A stretch of DNA of 64,000 nucleotides from Watersipora subatra (Eukaryota; Bryozoa; Gymnolaemata; Cheilostomatida; Watersiporidae). The position numbers and the translations under genes were made by a program. The notes under the pieces were generated by a model. The model saw only the letters and a program-made list of their open reading frames with translations. It did not search any database and was not told where the DNA came from. Shown here in pieces: positions 1 through 13,296 of this stretch (positions are counted from its first letter, which is position 1; each line of letters starts with the position of its first letter). The DNA lies in NCBI RefSeq assembly GCF_963576615.1, contig NC_088712.1, forward strand, positions 53,239,114-53,303,113, read 5' to 3'.

Positions 1-519
1 CTGAAGCGATTTTAGCCAGGTTAGTTTAAATTTTCAATAGATGAGCATGTCGGGGTGTTCATTATCACAATCAATATTTGCATTTTTAAGGGATTGTTTT
101 AGCTGAGTCCATTCCATGATCGCAATATGGGCATGCATATAAAGTTTCAGAATGGTTGCAGGTTAATACTGGTAATGAAGTTAAAGGCCCATCAGTTTTA
201 TCCATACATGATTCATATCAAGACTAAAGTGGCATTAACTACATGCAGCATATTGGTTCTTTACACAAAGGTAATATGAAGTAGCGAATTGCATAAAATT
301 ACCTATTGCTGATTTCTAAAAATCACATATAGGAACGTATTATTGTTTATATAATCTACCAGTATATTAATGTTAATATAATCTATCGGCATACAAGTGG
401 CTATATAATCTACAAGTATTTTAGTGTTTATATAATTTACCAGTATACTATCGTTTATATATGTACCTATAAATATATATACATGTATATATATACATAT
501 ATAGATGTATGTGTATATA
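1..519. other. AT-rich intergenic DNA, no gene seen
   Basis: No coding signal is visible. About 330-460 holds a decayed tandem repeat built on a phrase like 'tataatctaccagtat', and 460-530 is a TA-rich microsatellite. The stretch ends where the Helitron-like repeat begins. Confidence 0.5.
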
Positions 520-2144
520 TAAATATATATATAGGCCTATATATTTCTCACAGTTTGTTTTCTGTCGTCTGTCCTTCGGTATGTCCAGCTATAGTTATTA
601 AAACTTTGGAACTGAAATTTCACATTCCGCTGGACTTAGCTCAAGAAAATTGCGACCATAGTTTCGCAATGAGACCACGGAAGCTCTTACAATTCATCGC
701 TTTCACTACAAGGTGTATACATCCTTTTTCTGTTTTCTCACCCAAAATGACGTTTTAATTGAAACTCTATGAACTCTTTTAGCTCTATGAAATGCGATGC
801 TCTTTTGTCCTCGCCGTACTAGAGCTAATTTGTTTTCAGCAAAACGATATCAACAATAGATTCTCTCGAAGTTCAAATTTGTCGATTGTTGTACTGATAA
901 CGATGAAAAAACAATTTTAATTGGGTTTTCTCAGTTTGTAATAATTGTATCATTACAAAATCATCACATTTCTTAGTTTACATAATTGCTATTTATTTCA
1001 CATCTACATTTATTTGCCGTCCTAATTTATTTCAGTTGCTTCAAAGATTTTTTCCCAGCCACACTACATTTCCTTAATTCTGATAATAGCGCAATAATTT
1101 ATAGGTATTTCCACGCTAAATGAATTGTATTAACTGTATGAAACACTATGCTTTTTGTTCATCTTTGCCATACTAGGGCTAAATTGTTTTCCACCAAACG
1201 ATACCAAGAATAATTTTCTTCTAAATTAAAATTTGGCGATTATATCTCAGTTCATCTTCATCCGTTATGGTAAAAATGGATTCGCAAAGAGATAGGTGAA
1301 AAGATTTTAGTTAAAAGTTTACTAATATGAATACGAAAACATCTTTCAAATATGTTTTAGCCATAGACCTATTAACTATACTATAACTATCAACTATAGT
1401 TATATCATCATAGTTATAATGTATTATTATAGTTATTATTAACTATAGAACTATTAACTATAAGTATTATTAGCTACTAGCTCTATGGTTTTTAGTTAGG
1501 TAAATTCATAGCGGTATAAGTTTATGTTACACGTTTGTCTTGAAGGTAATAACTCTGCACATAGTACATTGTAATGTTACATCTTTTTGCAGATCATACC
1601 CACAAAATGCACTAATATTGTTTCGTTAACACATTGTTAACATTGGTTAACATATTGTTTTCTTACTATTTTTTTAATGATGATGCTGATTTTTAACCGG
1701 CAGTTATTGCATTAGATAATTACTATGGGTTTCTATACTTCTATATGATATTTTCGCCTTATGATGCCGACACTGAAACGAAAATCATATAATCGTATAG
1801 CAAGTGATTTTTCATTGTAATCATATCAACACAGACTATATTTAGCCATTACTTGCTAATGATTTTACATTTGAACACATTTACAGTTTTGTTTTTCCTC
1901 TTAATTTATTTCAACAAAACACTTCTCTCATGATATGAATTCTAAAAGTTGTAGTTGATTGAAAAAGCTTGAAAACCTTTACAGCTGTTTTTTTTCTCTT
2001 AATTCATTTGAACTTGACAAAAATATTTTCTCTTGATATGAAGTTTGAAAGTTAAAATGGTAAATGTTGTTATATGTTAAATAAAAATAAATTTTCTATC
2101 CAAAGACTTTTTTATTACCCGGGCAATGCCGGGTAGTACAGCTA
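520..2144 (+). mobile_element. Helitron-like non-autonomous element (copy H1)
   Basis: The left end near 520-600 has the family's 5' signature: TA-rich start, 'ctcacag', then a 'gtctgtcc' phrase and 'tccagctatagttatt'. The right end at 2117-2144 forms a CCCGG/CCGGG hairpin followed about 11 nt later by CTAG and a T. A terminal hairpin just before CTRR is the Helitron 3' signature, and insertion between A and T fits. No Rep/helicase coding is present, so it would move only with help. Two internal blocks (about 785-945 and 1130-1260) are diverged copies of each other. Related copies occur at about 28.45, 29.9-31.25, 36.2-37.5, 38.6-39.0 and 41.2-42.3 kb. The superfamily call rests on the ends only. 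Confidence 0.5.
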
Positions 2145-2289
2145 GTATATATAATTACAACAGGGATTCTACTATATTATAAAATAACACAGTAATACAA
2201 TATATATATATTTGTATATATATATGTATATATAGAGTTGTACATAAAATCCTTTCCCTCGTCTTTCAATTGCCATATATATTTACATA
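2145..2289. repeat. TA-rich microsatellite spacer
   Basis: Mostly TA dinucleotide runs (about 2195-2240) between the Helitron-like 3' end and the Penelope-like fragment. No gene is seen. Confidence 0.4.
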
Positions 2290-2481
2290 GATTTTAGTAT
2301 CGATTGGAAAGTAATAAAAAGAGCTAAGGCCTGTCAGAATGGTGTTTCTAAGTGCAATCTATGCTTAACTGAGAAGTATTTTATAATTTTCCAGCCTTAC
2401 ATGGCTGATATAAGTGATATAGTAACGTCCTGTAGACACGTCACCAAATTTTACTTATCTAAGGCTAAGCTCACCAATTAA
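2290..2481 (+). pseudogene. Penelope-like element fragment: GIY-YIG endonuclease C-terminus
   Basis: Read from 2290 to a stop at 2479-2481, the 63 codons contain 'CNLCLTEKYFII' and 'TSCRHVTKFYLS'. These align closely with the C-terminal part of the GIY-YIG endonuclease of the larger Penelope-like element at 13.5 kb ('CNLCLYEKFYIIY', 'STCRHAGKFLLS'). In these retroelements the endonuclease follows the reverse transcriptase and nicks target DNA for priming. Only the tail of the domain remains and no reverse transcriptase lies upstream, so this is a 5'-truncated relic. A hammerhead-like motif follows about 70 bp downstream, the expected order for such an element's 3' end. Confidence 0.65.
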
Positions 2482-2545
2482 CCAATTTAGTAGCTAGGCT
2501 TTTATACTTGATTTGACCAAGTATTATACACAAGCACTTCACAAT

Positions 2546-2594
2546 AGCATCTGATGATTACTGCATGCATCATGAAACTTTAAGTAATAAACTG
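2546..2594 (+). ncRNA. Hammerhead ribozyme-like motif, probably decayed
   Basis: The hammerhead core boxes appear in order: CTGATGA (2551-2557), GAAAC (2574-2578), then a short ACT-TTA-AGT helix III and the predicted cleavage site after GTA (2586). Helix II is poor (only about TGC/GCA pairs) and helix I is weak. The motif is homologous to the better versions at 13.34 and 15.78 kb, so it looks like an old copy with doubtful self-cleavage. Confidence 0.45.
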
Positions 2595-3237
2595 TTGCTA
2601 AAACTTTTTCCATCTTTGTATTTATATATATATATATTTATATATATATAAGATATTATCGCAATATATATATATATATAAATATATATATATATATTTA
2701 TAACAGCCCTCAAATGGGCTCTTTGCACTAAATGTACTCAGTTTCAAACGCTCTGCGTTGGTCTCCGAAGGAGGCGTGTTTACAGAGCTTGAGAGTTTTT
2801 GAGCTTTTGTACATAGATTTTAGATTGTTGCACTCGAAATATAAAGCAATATATTTTTGCATTTGTGGAATTCTTTTTAAAATTGATTTTGTTGAAAGAT
2901 TGTTGTAATAAATCATTGATAATATCACTCTGTTGCTGTCATTGCGTCTACATCACTTCTCCAGTACTCGGTGAAAAGCGTTTTATGACTCTTGTCTAGA
3001 TAAGAGAAAGTTAATCAAACTGTCAGGTAAATATAAACACATTGTGTTGCACTACGTCAATAGGACATAGGAGAGCAATCCTAGGTAATTATGTTGGTCA
3101 CTGTTTCCTTGTCTCGAACCTCTCTGACTATTTACCAAATAACCTTAGGTTCAAACCCTCTCAGCTGACAAGGAAGGTCATGCTCTGGCACCCAGCCTGA
3201 TCAAACGGAAGGTAGGATTTCATCTATGGTTCTGAGG
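2595..3237. other. Upstream intergenic region of the VWDE-like gene
   Basis: About 2615-2705 is a TA microsatellite. The rest is low-complexity AT-rich sequence without a supported reading frame, and leads into the likely promoter of the next gene. Confidence 0.4.
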
Positions 3238-3243
3238 TATAAG
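3238..3243 (+). promoter_or_regulatory. Possible TATA box of the VWDE-like gene
   Basis: TATAAG stands 61 bp upstream of the first ATG (3299). That would put transcription start near 3265-3275, leaving a short 5' UTR. This is inferred from spacing only; TATA-like words are common in such AT-rich DNA. Confidence 0.25.
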
Positions 3244-3298
3244 TAAGGCAGGCCAAAGATATTTCTCTCATTCTGACGGTAGGCGACTATCGCGTACA

Positions 3299-3648
3299 AT
3301 GGCATCGTATATGGCATTTGTATATTGTGTATCACTTCTTTCGCTTATTGCCAGTAAGTACGCACTTGAATTATTATACTCAAAACATGGAAAACTAGTC
3401 AACTGTGGTTTTATTGTCACGAGGTGTTCATCAAGCGAACAAATGCTTTTGTTTTAATCTATTTGTCAAATTGGTATGTTCAATATACATTGGAGTTATT
3501 TAATGCGCTTATATGAGTTTACACTGCTAAGATTTTACAAAAAAATTTTTTTAAATAGATTGTGTCTCTGCTTCGGATCCATGTCTATCTACAAATCACC
3601 TTGAGTTGGACCAGCCTGACAGGAGCACTGCAATCACCTTAAAGAAAG
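3299..3648 (+). other. Exons 1-2: signal peptide and N-terminus
   Basis: Residues 1-19 (MASYMAFVYCVSLLSLIAN) form a hydrophobic secretion signal. Exon 2 continues with a short cysteine-containing stretch. Exon 1 ends at a normal GTAAGT donor, while exon 2 ends AAAG before GCAAGT (3649), which is a consensus GC-AG intron donor. Confidence 0.75.
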
Positions 3649-6600
3649 GCAAGTATCACAATAAGTTTATTACGTAATACAAAAGGTTTATTAAATAATG
3701 TAATAGGTTTATTAAGCAACTCAACAGGTTTGCTATAAGACCCTTTAATGGGATGAGGTCACCATAAGGTCACCATATTCTTATTGACCCTCTAGATATT
3801 CTAGACATTCTATTTTCTGCCCGCCAAGCAAACAGAGTTGTCCGGCAGACTTATGAAAGGCTGTAAATATTAATAATATTTTTTGAAGCTCTTTGGAATC
3901 AATCCGGTCCTATTTCCTGACACATATTAGTGAGATTACAGATAGCGGCTTGTTAATGGAATCATTGGTTTTACTCAGGCCAAACGGGTAGATCAGATGA
4001 GACCTTAACCAAAAATTGGTACAAGTTCACAAGCGGGGCAGGTGGAGAGATCCCTACAAGTGTACCAAATGCTGGCCAGTGCAACTCTAGAAAACCTGTC
4101 TGGCTGAATGGTGAGTCACACTTCTCTCTTGTTGAACTAAAATCTGTTCACCTTCTTTTTGTTTGTTTCGGCAGCTATCAATAGTTTAATTGGTGAGCTA
4201 ATATGGTATTGACCTTTGACCCATTATCTCATGCTTCAGGTACGCAACCCCCTCTTGATGGCAATATCCACACGTTGAACCTTTGCTACTCCCTGAGTGC
4301 ATATGACCCTTGTGGAATCAGTCTGCAGATCAGGGGCAAGCATTGCTTGCACGGAATCGTCTATGAACTGCTGCCGACCACCTCTGCTAATAGCTCACAA
4401 GTTATCACTGGAGCCAGTTATTGTGCAGGTAAATACTATACTGACCTACTTTTATGTCAAGACCATCAACTGCTCCTTTTGCACCCTATAAGCTCCTTTA
4501 AAAGTCTCAAATGCAGTGGTGCAGTAAGGAAAGGCTTAGTACATAATGGATCCTTACAAAAAATAAATTTTTCTGTTCAATTTTTATAAATTATTTTGTT
4601 ATAAATTTTTCTGTTTTTCTGTTTTTTCTAGTCTTTAAATTTAAAAAGATTTTTCATATAAAAAATATTTTTGTATAGTATGTTGTATATTTTTATCGTA
4701 TACAATTTGCTTTATGCACAGCACTTTAAAGAACAAAGAATTTATATAAAAAGTTTCTAACTCACCAAATTTGCTAAGGCTCATTTCATTTCTTTGCAAA
4801 GTTTGTATTTTGTCATTTCAGTCAGCCCGTGCTTCAGTCTGTCCATTAAATGCAGCTACATGTAGGTGTTTGCACCGATAGGTATAAGAGGACACAACTC
4901 CATTATGTAGATCTTAATTTGATTTATTTATTTATTTTTTAGGAACAGAGAAACTTTGTCCAATAGGCATGAGCTCTAAGACCGGTTTCACGCCCAACTG
5001 CTATGTAGGTACGAACATCCTCCAAACCGCTAGTGAGGGTACTCAGCCTAATAGTGGTTATCTCCCTCTATGGCTAAGTGCAACTCTACTGGTCGTCTTA
5101 CGCTTTGAGATTTAATTCAGCGAGCTAAAATATCTCTATTGCTTTTCCTGTAATCTTTGCTAGAGTTAATTGTAACATTTAGTAGTAAGTTCTGTTTTAT
5201 AAAGAGATATGCTTTCAATGGACAGCAAATGGAGATGGGTGTATTTGCGTCTGGTTTTAACTAATGCATACCTTTTGTGATTTTTTATAATTCAGTAGAT
5301 AATGAAAATAAAGTGGTCTTAAATCGCCAACTCTCCACTTGCTGTCTCATTGTTTGCAAATACAATATAAGAATCACAGAATTAGGAATTACAAAGGTTT
5401 GCGAAGGTGAGTTGAAAAAACTAAATAAAGCCACAGATTTTATTCAAAATTTCTATCTCCACAGTATCTAGACTAAAAATTAAATAAGATATTAACTATT
5501 TCACTTCATTTTACATCAATTTGTCCTATACTTTATGATACAAAATAATATAAAATAATGATATAAAAAACTATATTTTTACAGTATTACACTAGTACAC
5601 ACTATTATTATTATTATGTTTCCAACTTCATAGTTCAGGCTTAACAAGTCACTTCAAATTTGAAAATGAATAAAAATGGCCCCCCAGGTCACATGACTTG
5701 TTGCAAACCAATCAAATTCGGTTTCATTATGAAACTAAAAATCAATGTTTCTGGCAAAAGTGGAAGTTTTTTACTCGAATGCATATTTAGGGTAGGTCAA
5801 CTATACAGAACTCTTGTTACTTATTTGTCGCATGGGGTAAGTGCCAGTTATTCAAAATTTGCTTCACCTATAAATTTTAAGTCAAATTTAATTATCACCC
5901 AAAGCTTTATGAATGATCAGCTTTTAAAAAATCATCAAAGGATAATTTCGCTGACCTTCAGGCCTGTACCATTAGCAAGGAATTATTTCTACGAACCAAT
6001 CAAACATCAGCTACTGGGTGTGGGTTTAGTTTATTACCTAAAGGTTTATGATAGATTCCTCTGACGCTGCTTAAATAACATTGGACTGATCTGATTGGAT
6101 ACCATTTATGCCTGGTCATTTTAAAGTTTGTCATATAAAGTGGCAGTTCAGGCCTGGGTGACTGGAACTTTATAAATTGTACTGCATGCAATTGTTTATC
6201 TAAAATTACATTTCATACTTGAGCATGTTCTTTGTATAAAAATAATATTTATTACTTCATTGGCAATAATTTCATTTCAAACAGAAATATTTTCCCAATC
6301 CTATCAATTCAAAATATAATGAAAATAAGGCTCACAAAACATTTATGTTTATATAATATATAAATATAAAAGTTTTGTGAGCCTAGCAATTATCATGAGA
6401 TCTGATGAGTGATGTATGACCATCACTAGGTTTATAAAAAGCATGACTAAACAATCTACCTGTTAGCAAGCATTAACATACAGTGTTGCTGTTAACAGCA
6501 ATTGTTAATACGAGCAAAATTTGAGTGACCTGGAGCACAGGCTAGATGCAATTTACATCAATAAGTAAAAATAATGGTCAACATGGTGACCAAAGTTATG

Positions 6601-9600
6601 CAATCATGTTTAACACACCCTTTCTTTGACCTAGTTAGTCTTGACTAGTCATTCCATGAGCCACATTCAATGAATAGTTGGTATATGACCTTTAAAACAT
6701 TTCATACAGCCAGAATTCTTCTCTCACACCGCAAGTAACAGTCGACATAGACAACCAGGAATACATGTATATGTTTGGTACTTTGCAATACAACTCGTTA
6801 GCATATCGAATGCTTCAATTCATAAATTACATCATACACGGTCTTTCTCATGAGTCAATCAACTTGCATGATTTAGTTTGAACTTGTATGATATTAATTT
6901 TATTTATACATGTTTATGCATACTCATAAAATAATATTTATATAGATGTTTTATTATAGCGCTTTATTATATCCAATTATCTATATTATGTTCTCAGCTC
7001 CAACTGTGTCGAAACAACCATTTCTTGATTTGATACCGACCAAAGATTCCTTCAGATTTGAGTGCATTCTGGGAAATGTTGAACCTCAGTAAGTGTTTAA
7101 CTCTGTGCTGTCATTTATGAGGAAGCCTAAGTCGTAATTGTTGTTGATTACTATCAAAAAATTTTTTTAATCGTTTGAGTATGGGAATGGCGACTGTACT
7201 TTAACACCAATCATTGTTATTTTACATAGACATTGACTTTATTTACAAAGGTCAATGTCGTTCAGAGAAAATTAGACCATGAGACAAAAACCACAAAATA
7301 GTAAATTGAATTATGGGTGTTGAAAGAAAAGCATTTTTGCATAGCGCTTTTCTATAATGTAAATTGGTAAATGATAAATTGTCTACCTTAATCTACTCAT
7401 AAGCCTGTTCCTTCAGGTAAACTGATTCTTATGTAACTGCAGCTGTGTGATCTTTCTTCTCTAAATCAATTTCATTGTATTAGCTATCAGTTGTTGACCC
7501 TTATGCTCCTCTACTAGTGTCCTCTTGGCTCCTTTCCATCACTGATGCATCGCCTATAACCCGAGAGGATTATATCTACCTGAGTTGTATATGCATTATA
7601 AGTATGTTATGAAATAACTTACATTGATTTCTTTAGAAATGTTTAATGGATGTACTGTATTAACAGGTTTCCTAACTTGAGTAGATAACTCCATAGGGTG
7701 GTAGAAGCTTGTGCGTTCAGATGATTCTCCAGCAGAATATGAACTATAAACCAGATTGCTGATTGAATTATAGCTATCTCTGTGAATCTGGTATTTAGGG
7801 CACTGTACAAGGTCACGTGGAAGTTGGGCTATGACACGATACACGAGGAAGAGCTGCAGTTTGGTGCAAAAACTTCTGTCCTCCAGGAGAATATGCTAAG
7901 CTTACCTCGACAAACTGTTCTCGGCAAAAATGTGAGTATCTAGTTTATCTAAATTAGTCTTAAACATTTTCATTCAAATTAATACATTTTGCGCTAACAT
8001 ACATATATGTATTTAATTTATGTTAACATCTCACACAGCAACATTTATATAGAATGCGTTTGTTTAGTAATTTTAGTTTTGTGTTTTATAAACTGCTACA
8101 CATTAGTGTAACATAACGCCATCACTGATCTCTGGACGGCAACATTTTTTAGTAATTACTTGTGTTTACAGTCCTTGTTTTTAAGGCACAAAGGAAAAAA
8201 ATTATTGTAACCCAAATCTGCTGGTCTGAACGCTTTTTAGTTTTAAAATATCATGTGATGATAACTCTCATGACATCTAAAATTCTCTCAATTATATTGC
8301 CCGTTAAGTAGAACAAGGATCCAAAAATCCAATCACAATAATAATAATAATGATCACCATAATAATCATCACAATAATAATAATCGTTTGACCTAATGCG
8401 ATCTTGTTTCAACGCTTCAATTACCACATCAAATCCTTTGTTTCTGTTCCTATACTTTTTCGCAAGCCTCATTCTCATTGGGTCATCATTATCTAGCTAA
8501 CTTCCTTCTCATAGCCTTTTCTTTTTTACTCTACTACTTTACTCTAATCTGGTTTTATATTTTTTAACTTCTGTTGCAGCTTTCCATGCTGAGTTTCCGC
8601 CGTGTTTCCGCTCCCCATCCCCACTTAACCCACTGTTACAATTTTTGTTCAAGCCAAGATGGTATCATTTAGTTCTGTGATACTGTTGATCTCAACACAA
8701 TCCAATACCATGTCAATCTGTTTTTCTTCTTGCATAATCTTGCCTCTCTAAATCTGTTTAAGATTTCTTAGGTTTATTCGGTCTCTAGCTAACCTACTTT
8801 GGTCATCTGTTATCATTTTTACAAGTTCTTTCTCCTTCTCTGGATCTGGGTTTCTTACAGTTCTCATCGATATCTGTTCCTCTGACTCATTCCACTCATC
8901 AGTTCTCTGAATAGTGGAATGAGTCAGAGGAACAGTTATTTTCAACTTTTAGCTTAAAATAACTTTTAGTTTAAAATAAACTAAAAGTTCATTTAAATCA
9001 TCTCATTTTTAAGCATCTCATCGTTTTAAACCGTTTTTTAATTATGAGAGTAAAATCATCCCATAATTAAAAAATTAAAAAATAGTATAGATTAGTATTA
9101 TTATAATTATTAGTATTGTTATTACTAATTTATCCCAACTAAGTTGGGATTAAGTAGTAATAACAATACTAATAATAATCTAATAACAGTAATAGTAATA
9201 ATAATGATGATAATAATATTTATTATTATTGTAATGAATCATTGAGCAAACAACTCAACAGGAACTGTTTAACATTATCAGAAAGGACCTGTTTACCTCA
9301 GTATAGAACTTGGACAGAATAAAGTGTAATCAACAGCACGAGCTGAGAAATTTATCTAATAACAATAGTAATTACTTTTAGCTATATTAATAAATATTTT
9401 TATACTCATATTGTTAATTTCAGTTTTGTAAAGCCAACCTGTCTAGCTCATACCTACTTGCCAAATGACATGCACTAGCAGGTTTCTTTGCACCAAATGA
9501 CATGCACTCGCAGGTTTCTTGGCACAAAGCATTGTGACCTCTAAAGGACAGACCAAATGGCAGGCACTCACAGGTTTCTTTGCACAAAGCATCGTAACTT

Positions 9601-12600
9601 TTAAAGGACAGAATTGTCATGGTCTACCATAATAGTCAGATTAAGTTGCTCATGTTTCCAGCATTTAACCAACTCATAGTAACAATGCTCATTTTAGCTG
9701 ACCTGTGCTGCCCGTGGGAGATATATCAAGGAACCAAAAGATCACTGGGGAGCTCCGCTTGCTAGCGATCCATTCTTTGTTGGTATAGAGGTAAGTGACA
9801 TCTCAGTGACATTGCTACCGTTCCTTATCATAGGCACCATAAAGTGAACATCTCAGTGACATTGCTACCGTACCTTATCATAGGCACCATAAAGTGAACA
9901 TGTCAGTGACATTGCCACCGTACCTTATCATAGGCACCATAAAGTGAACATCTCAGTGACATTGCCACTGTACCTTATCATAGGCACCATAAAGTGAACA
10001 TCTCAGTGACATTGCCACTGTACCTTATCATAGGCACCATAAAGTGAACATGTCAGTGACATTGCCACCGTACCTTATCATAGGCACCATAAAGTGAACA
10101 TCTCAGTGACATTGCCACTGTACCTTATCATAGGCACCATAAAGTGAACATCTCAGTGACATTGCCACTGTATCTTATCATAGGCACCATAAAGTGAACA
10201 TCTCAGTGACATTGCCACCGTACCTTATCATAGGCACCATAAAATGAACAGCCTAAGTTTATATTGTAGTCTATCCTAATAGTGATTGTATCTGTTGTCT
10301 TTTCTAATTACTCTCTGACTGTCTCCCTTCATCTCTCCTGCTTCTAAAGTTATGCTTTTTTCTGAGTTATTATCCATATCTACTAGTTACCATTTAATAA
10401 GTTTTATTTTTCTTTGTAATTGCCGTTTGCTAATTTTCTGTTGTTTTTTTTTCTCTTTTTCTAACTTTCATATTCGTTAGTTTGTTGTAGTTGTCAGCTG
10501 TCATTTGCTTATAGTAGTTGTCAGTTGCCATTTGCTTATTGTAGTTTTCATTCTCCAAATGCCACAACCCTTTACCTTTTTTATATTGACACTGAGTATT
10601 AAGGTTATTTTAGTCTTTATCAGGTTATCAGCCCATCATGAAAATGAGGGTCAACTGCAGAAAGCACATTTTAAAATGAATGCCAAGTCATATGCATCAT
10701 CTTAGCACTGCTGCGTACATGCCGCCTCAACAAGCTTTAATCTAGTAAAATAGAATGTGTTTTATTACTAACAGCACCTTTAGACATTCTACTTTTGTTT
10801 TTTTTTTAACAGGTATCAGACGCTAGTGGATTGCCTCTGTATCTTCAGTCTAACACTCTCGTTCTGCCAGAAAGTGAAGATAATCAAATTATAGACATAA
10901 GATCAACGATCCCGGTGAGGTGCGATCCGCTGACAACCCGACTTACCGGCAAGGACTGTAAGATAGTAATAGCTATAAGGAATGACAACTCCATGGACCA
11001 TAAACCTCTCAGGTAAACGTTATAACTGATGTGAATATAGTGGTCTTCTGTTGAATTCTTCTGCTGATAAGGTGAGCCGAGGTTTATTTGAACTGTTTCC
11101 AAGTTCACTGGCAACAGCAATCACATAATTGGTAAGCGAGATGTCAGAGTAGCATTTGCTTCTGTGACATCATAGCATTTGATTGGTTATGTACATCGTT
11201 CAAAGAATGTACGCTTGAAAGATTGAACTTAGCTAAGATGTGAAAGTGTAATGTACAAGTCAGTTTAATTGGTGTGTTCAAAATACCACATACAGAGTGG
11301 GAATCTTGTCTTGATTTTTATTATTTGTAAAATGACGAAGATTTCCGGTATTTCCACTTATCTTAGACTGTGACCAAAGTGCCTAAATGGGACGACTCTA
11401 CTGCAGGGCTGACTAAAATCAATCACCGGATAGATTATGACAAGTCGATCAGGTGATATTTGGTGGCAAAAGCTTTGTTTGTTCTGCTGTATTGTGTACA
11501 AGGTCATCTTACTTGTTGAGCATTACAAGCAATGGTTTTATTGAAGCATCACAAGTGAAGGGTTCACATATATTATCAGGAAAGCACTGAGCTGCTCTTG
11601 TGTCAAAGTAATTGTTACACTGGTGTCACAGAAACATGTTAATATATATACAGGTGACACGGTGACATGTTATTCTATATACATGTGTCACAGTGACATG
11701 TTATTACATGCACGGGTGTCACAGTGACATGTTATTATATACACAAGTGTCACAGTGACATGTTATTATATACACAAGTGTCACAGTGACATGTTATTAT
11801 ATACACAAGTGTCACAGTGACATGTTATTATATATACAAAAGTGTCACAGTGACGTGTTATTATATACACGGGTGACACAGTAACATGTTATTACTATTT
11901 ACATAGGTGTAACAAAGGAGTGGTGGAGCAGCTAAAACTGGCCACTTGCAGTGTGACTTTAACTCCAGACAACTGGTACATGGGTCAGTCAATATCCATC
12001 AGAGCAACTAAAGACTTCAAATATGATGGTGAGAGAGAGCGGGTCATAGAGTTCAACATGACTGAGGGACCTGGTAGGAGTATATGGGACGGATATGTAC
12101 CCCACCCCATACAGGTACGGTTGTTAGAAGTGGCGCAATTGTTTGATGAAGCCTTGTTAAGCATCTGGCCCTGGACTCCACGAGCCATGATCATATATAT
12201 ATATATATATACAGTATTTTATTGTACTTGCTAAGGCTGCTGTTTCGCAATTACTTAGTGTTTTTGTAACGACCTTGTATTTCTTGAAGTGAATGTGTAT
12301 TTTTCACAATAAAAGATTGTACCTGTAAGCTATTAGCTTTTTGTTTGTAAGTAGCCTTTCCTAGTTTGATAATCAGTTTCATCACATGGTATTTGCTGAC
12401 ATTTCAGGTGGTGACTGAGGATTTCCTAGACAAGAGAGCCATGTGCTCATCAGTGAATGACCCCCACATGACCACATTTGATGGCCAGTAAGTATCATTC
12501 TGTGGTGTTGTTTAGCAAGGTGTGCAGGTGCTTGTTATGATTTGCCTTTTATTGCTCGGACTCCAGCATTCCTCATCACACCAATGACTTATTCAAGAAT

Positions 12601-13265
12601 AAATAAACTTTGGCTTGAAGCTAATAAATCAGCTAATACCTGTTTGCACGAGGAGTTGTCTCACTGAACTGTTGTACCAGCTGAATTCCTGTACAGCCTT
12701 GAGATTGAAACAAAATAAATGTACTGAACATCTTCATTCATGAGACAGTCCTTGACTTACACGTGTTTGTTGATGAATTGAATGGAAGTAAAAAGGAGGA
12801 ACAAACTAGTTCAGCCATACTAGAGCCCTGATAATTGAGAGCTCAGCATTCACTTAGCGCAAATGACATTTTAAATTCACTCCAAAATGCCAAATTCTTT
12901 GAGCGATTGTCAACCACTCAACTACTATGTTAATCTTTGCACGATATTGACTTTTTTATCCACTTCTTCTTGTACTTCTGAGAATAGTTTAGTTCAGTCC
13001 CACTGGTCACACTATTACTGGTTTGCTAGTTTATGGACATGTGACTTCTGTGTTTGCAGCCGATGGAATAATTACTATGAGGGAGAGTTTGTTCTCTACA
13101 GACACACAGAGCTGCCATTTGAGGTATTTCTACACATACAGTACATATAGTATTATGAGTGTCTCCTTTAGTTTTCTTGACGATGTTATCAGCACTTTGT
13201 TTGTTCTGACATGCTATGGTAACTTACTTTTGTTTCAGAGTTGAACAGGCACTAATTATTACTCC

Positions 13266-13296
<31 letters not shown>

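Larger units (their letters stand above)
4943..12114 (+). other. Exons 5-10: region between D8C and VWD
   Basis: Residues about 156-419. Exon 5 carries a short cysteine pair (KLCPIG, PNCYVG). Exons 6-10 encode a beta-rich stretch with isolated cysteines and W/Y residues ('AYKVTW'-like 'ALYKVTWKLGYD', 'IRSTIPVRC', 'CKIVIAI', 'CSVTLTPDNWYMGQ'). This matches the arrangement that precedes VWD in VWDE proteins, but no separate named domain is claimed. Confidence 0.55.
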
